Source of the DNA: Lacinutrix sp. Bg11-31
GTDB taxonomy: Bacteria > Bacteroidota > Bacteroidia > Flavobacteriales > Flavobacteriaceae
Assembly: GCF_002831665.1 (NCBI RefSeq)
Contig: NZ_CP025118.1
Location: 2,418,001-2,482,000 of the forward strand
Length of the DNA stretch: 64,000 bases
Direction: 5' to 3'
Below the pieces are notes generated by a model, which had not been told where the DNA came from, made no database searches, and was given only the letters and a program-made list of their open reading frames with translations. A program made the translations under genes and the position numbers. Positions 62,577 to 64,000 of the stretch are shown here, in pieces (position 1 is the first letter of the stretch; each line of letters opens with the position of its first letter).

Positions 62577-64000
62577 ATGAAACAATTTTTATTTACTATT
62601 ACCTTACTAACATCATTACTTACTTTCTCCCAGAACAGCACTTCTATTTCCGGAAAAGTATTAGACCAAGAGTTTAACAACCAACCGCTACCTTTTGCAA
62701 ACGTTCTAATTAAAGGAACGGATAAAGGAACTTCTTCAGATTTTGATGGGCTTTATAAGATTGAAAATTTAGACGCTGGTTATTATATTATTGAATTTAG
62801 CTTTATTGGCTACGAAACACAAAACATCCCTTTTCAATTAAAAGCAAATGAGAATAAGGTTTTAGACATTACTTTAAAAGCAAGCGCTGCTGCTCTAGAC
62901 GAAGTTGTATTACAAACCACTACAAAACGTGAAAGCGAAACCGCTTTACTTTTAGACCAAAAGAAAGCAGTCGAAATTAAGCAAAGTATTGGAGCAGACG
63001 AATTATCTAGAAAAGGTGTTAGTGATGCTGCTGGTGCAGTTGCTAAAATCTCTGGTGTATCTAAACAAGAAGGATCAAGTAATGTTTATGTACGTGGACT
63101 TGGTGATAGATACTTAAACACTACTATGAATGGTTTATCATTGCCATCTAACGATGTTAATAAAAAGAACATCGACTTAAATTTATTTTCTTCAGACGTT
63201 ATACAAAACGTATCTATAAGTAAAGCATACTCTTCTAGATTCTATGGCGATTTTTCTGCTGGAAACATAGATATAACTTCAAAAGAACATAAAGGTAATT
63301 TATCTTTTAATGTATCGACTGGCTCTGGTTTTAACACAAACGCAATAGATAAAAACTTTGTAAGAAGTGAAGGCACTGGATATTTTGGTTACTATGGCAG
63401 ATATGAGCATAATCCTTTTGCTATTATTTTATCTCATGGTATCGATCCAGAAAATGTAAGCTCACCTATAAACATTAACTACGGAGCATCTATAGGTAAC
63501 ACGTTTGAATTTAATGACGAATCTCGTTTAAGTGTTTTTGCTACTGCTTCTTTCGAAAACAATTACGAGTACAGATTTGGTAAAGCAGTAGATTTTTCGA
63601 CTGTAGAAAAAAAGCGTTTTGATGCAGCCGAAGAATATGAGTATAGCACAACTACAACTGCTATGACAAACTTAAACTATAGAATAAATAGTGATAATAG
63701 TTTAAAATTCAACTCTGTATTTATTAATAGCTCTTCAGACGAAATTGGTTATTACGGTATTGATGGTAAAGGAAAAAACAGAGATGCAATTCTTAATACA
63801 GACGAAGGTTTTTACCAAATGAATGTACAGTTCGATCAAACTAGAATGTTTGTAAACCAATTATTAGGAAATCATAAATCTGGGAAATACGAATTAGATT
63901 GGGGATTTGGATACAATAAAGTATATGCAAACCAACCAGATAGAAAGCGTATAAGTTTAGAAAACTACCACCTTGCTTTTGATAATGATCCTACTACAAA
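62577..64000 (+). CDS. TonB-dependent receptor, partial (runs off the right edge)
   Basis: An open frame from ATG 62577 to the end of the window (474 codons, no stop). It has a signal peptide (MKQFLFTITLLTSLLTFSQ), a carboxypeptidase-D regulatory-like domain (about 22-105, with ANVLIKGTDKGTSSDFDG), a plug domain (about 125-235, with KISGVSKQEGSSNVYVRGLG) and the first barrel strands. The C-terminus, and so the barrel closure, lies outside. Substrate unknown. A direct repeat upstream suggests response-regulator control. Confidence 0.9.
   Translation, partial: MKQFLFTITLLTSLLTFSQNSTSISGKVLDQEFNNQPLPFANVLIKGTDKGTSSDFDGLYKIENLDAGYYIIEFSFIGYETQNIPFQLKANENKVLDITLKASAAALDEVVLQTTTKRESETALLLDQKKAVEIKQSIGADELSRKGVSDAAGAVAKISGVSKQEGSSNVYVRGLGDRYLNTTMNGLSLPSNDVNKKNIDLNLFSSDVIQNVSISKAYSSRFYGDFSAGNIDITSKEHKGNLSFNVSTGSGFNTNAIDKNFVRSEGTGYFGYYGRYEHNPFAIILSHGIDPENVSSPININYGASIGNTFEFNDESRLSVFATASFENNYEYRFGKAVDFSTVEKKRFDAAEEYEYSTTTTAMTNLNYRINSDNSLKFNSVFINSSSDEIGYYGIDGKGKNRDAILNTDEGFYQMNVQFDQTRMFVNQLLGNHKSGKYELDWGFGYNKVYANQPDRKRISLENYHLAFDNDPTT

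Noticed and set aside
1..64000. tRNA or rRNA genes in intergenic gaps
   Set aside because: No gap contains a cloverleaf-like arrangement with a GTTCGAATC-type T loop or a conserved rRNA segment; gaps are AT-rich with terminators.

Overview
This 64 kb window is AT-rich chromosomal DNA from a member of the Bacteroidota, almost certainly a marine-type Flavobacteriaceae (relatives of Olleya, Lacinutrix or Winogradskyella; genus not decided). The evidence is type IX secretion (T9SS) C-terminal sorting domains on four secreted proteins, several SusC/CirA-like TonB-dependent receptors, the Bacteroidota promoter -7 element TAnnTTTG in front of many genes, flavobacterial domains of unknown function (DUF4271, DUF4296), an ATP-type PEP carboxykinase, and a Sec/lipoprotein (clade II) nitrous oxide reductase. 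No rRNA, tRNA, CRISPR array, insertion sequence or prophage was seen.

Layout. 1-2.9 kb: two tandem paralogous T9SS cargo genes. 3-16 kb: mostly housekeeping genes: LuxE-like acyl-protein synthetase, YHS-domain protein, tyrS, an NAD-dependent epimerase, the operon polyprenol-phosphate mannosyltransferase / dihydroorotase / DUF4296, DUF4271-hemD, pckA, DUF423, a saccharopine dehydrogenase-type enzyme and an Lrp regulator. A structured intergenic repeat lies between the last two. 16-20 kb: a compact accessory locus in which a phage-tail-collar-like protein is divergent from an unknown protein, a polytopic membrane protein, a histidine kinase and a NarL-type regulator. An 18-bp palindrome and two copies of the same 5' leader lie in the shared promoter region. 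20-24.6 kb: the 2-oxoglutarate dehydrogenase operon sucA-(DUF3887-like)-sucB.

25.3-36.4 kb is the most coherent functional region. It is a nitrous-oxide-respiration operon (cytochrome c, fasciclin, nosZ, a membrane protein, nosL, nosD, nosF, nosY, a lipoprotein) with a CRP/FNR-type palindrome placed about -41.5 from the likely start site. It is followed directly by a candidate copper-acquisition set: a small Cys-containing protein, a Met/His/Cys-containing lipoprotein, and a TonB receptor carrying the CxxxM...HxM copper site of OprC/NosA. NosZ needs about six copper ions per monomer, so uptake (receptor), delivery (NosL, NosDFY), electron supply (cytochrome c) and the reductase are encoded together.

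36.5-44.7 kb: a small unknown gene, a polyprenyl synthetase, then a TetR-controlled tripartite RND efflux operon whose TetR operator can be read directly over the promoter. 44.7-64 kb: a TonB receptor, aspS, a TonB-like protein and a TPR lipoprotein, a ClC protein lacking the gating glutamate, tadA-type deaminase, a frameshifted TonB-like energy-transducer gene, dxs, a large T9SS beta-propeller protein with its lipoprotein partner, dgt, and a TonB receptor running off the right edge.
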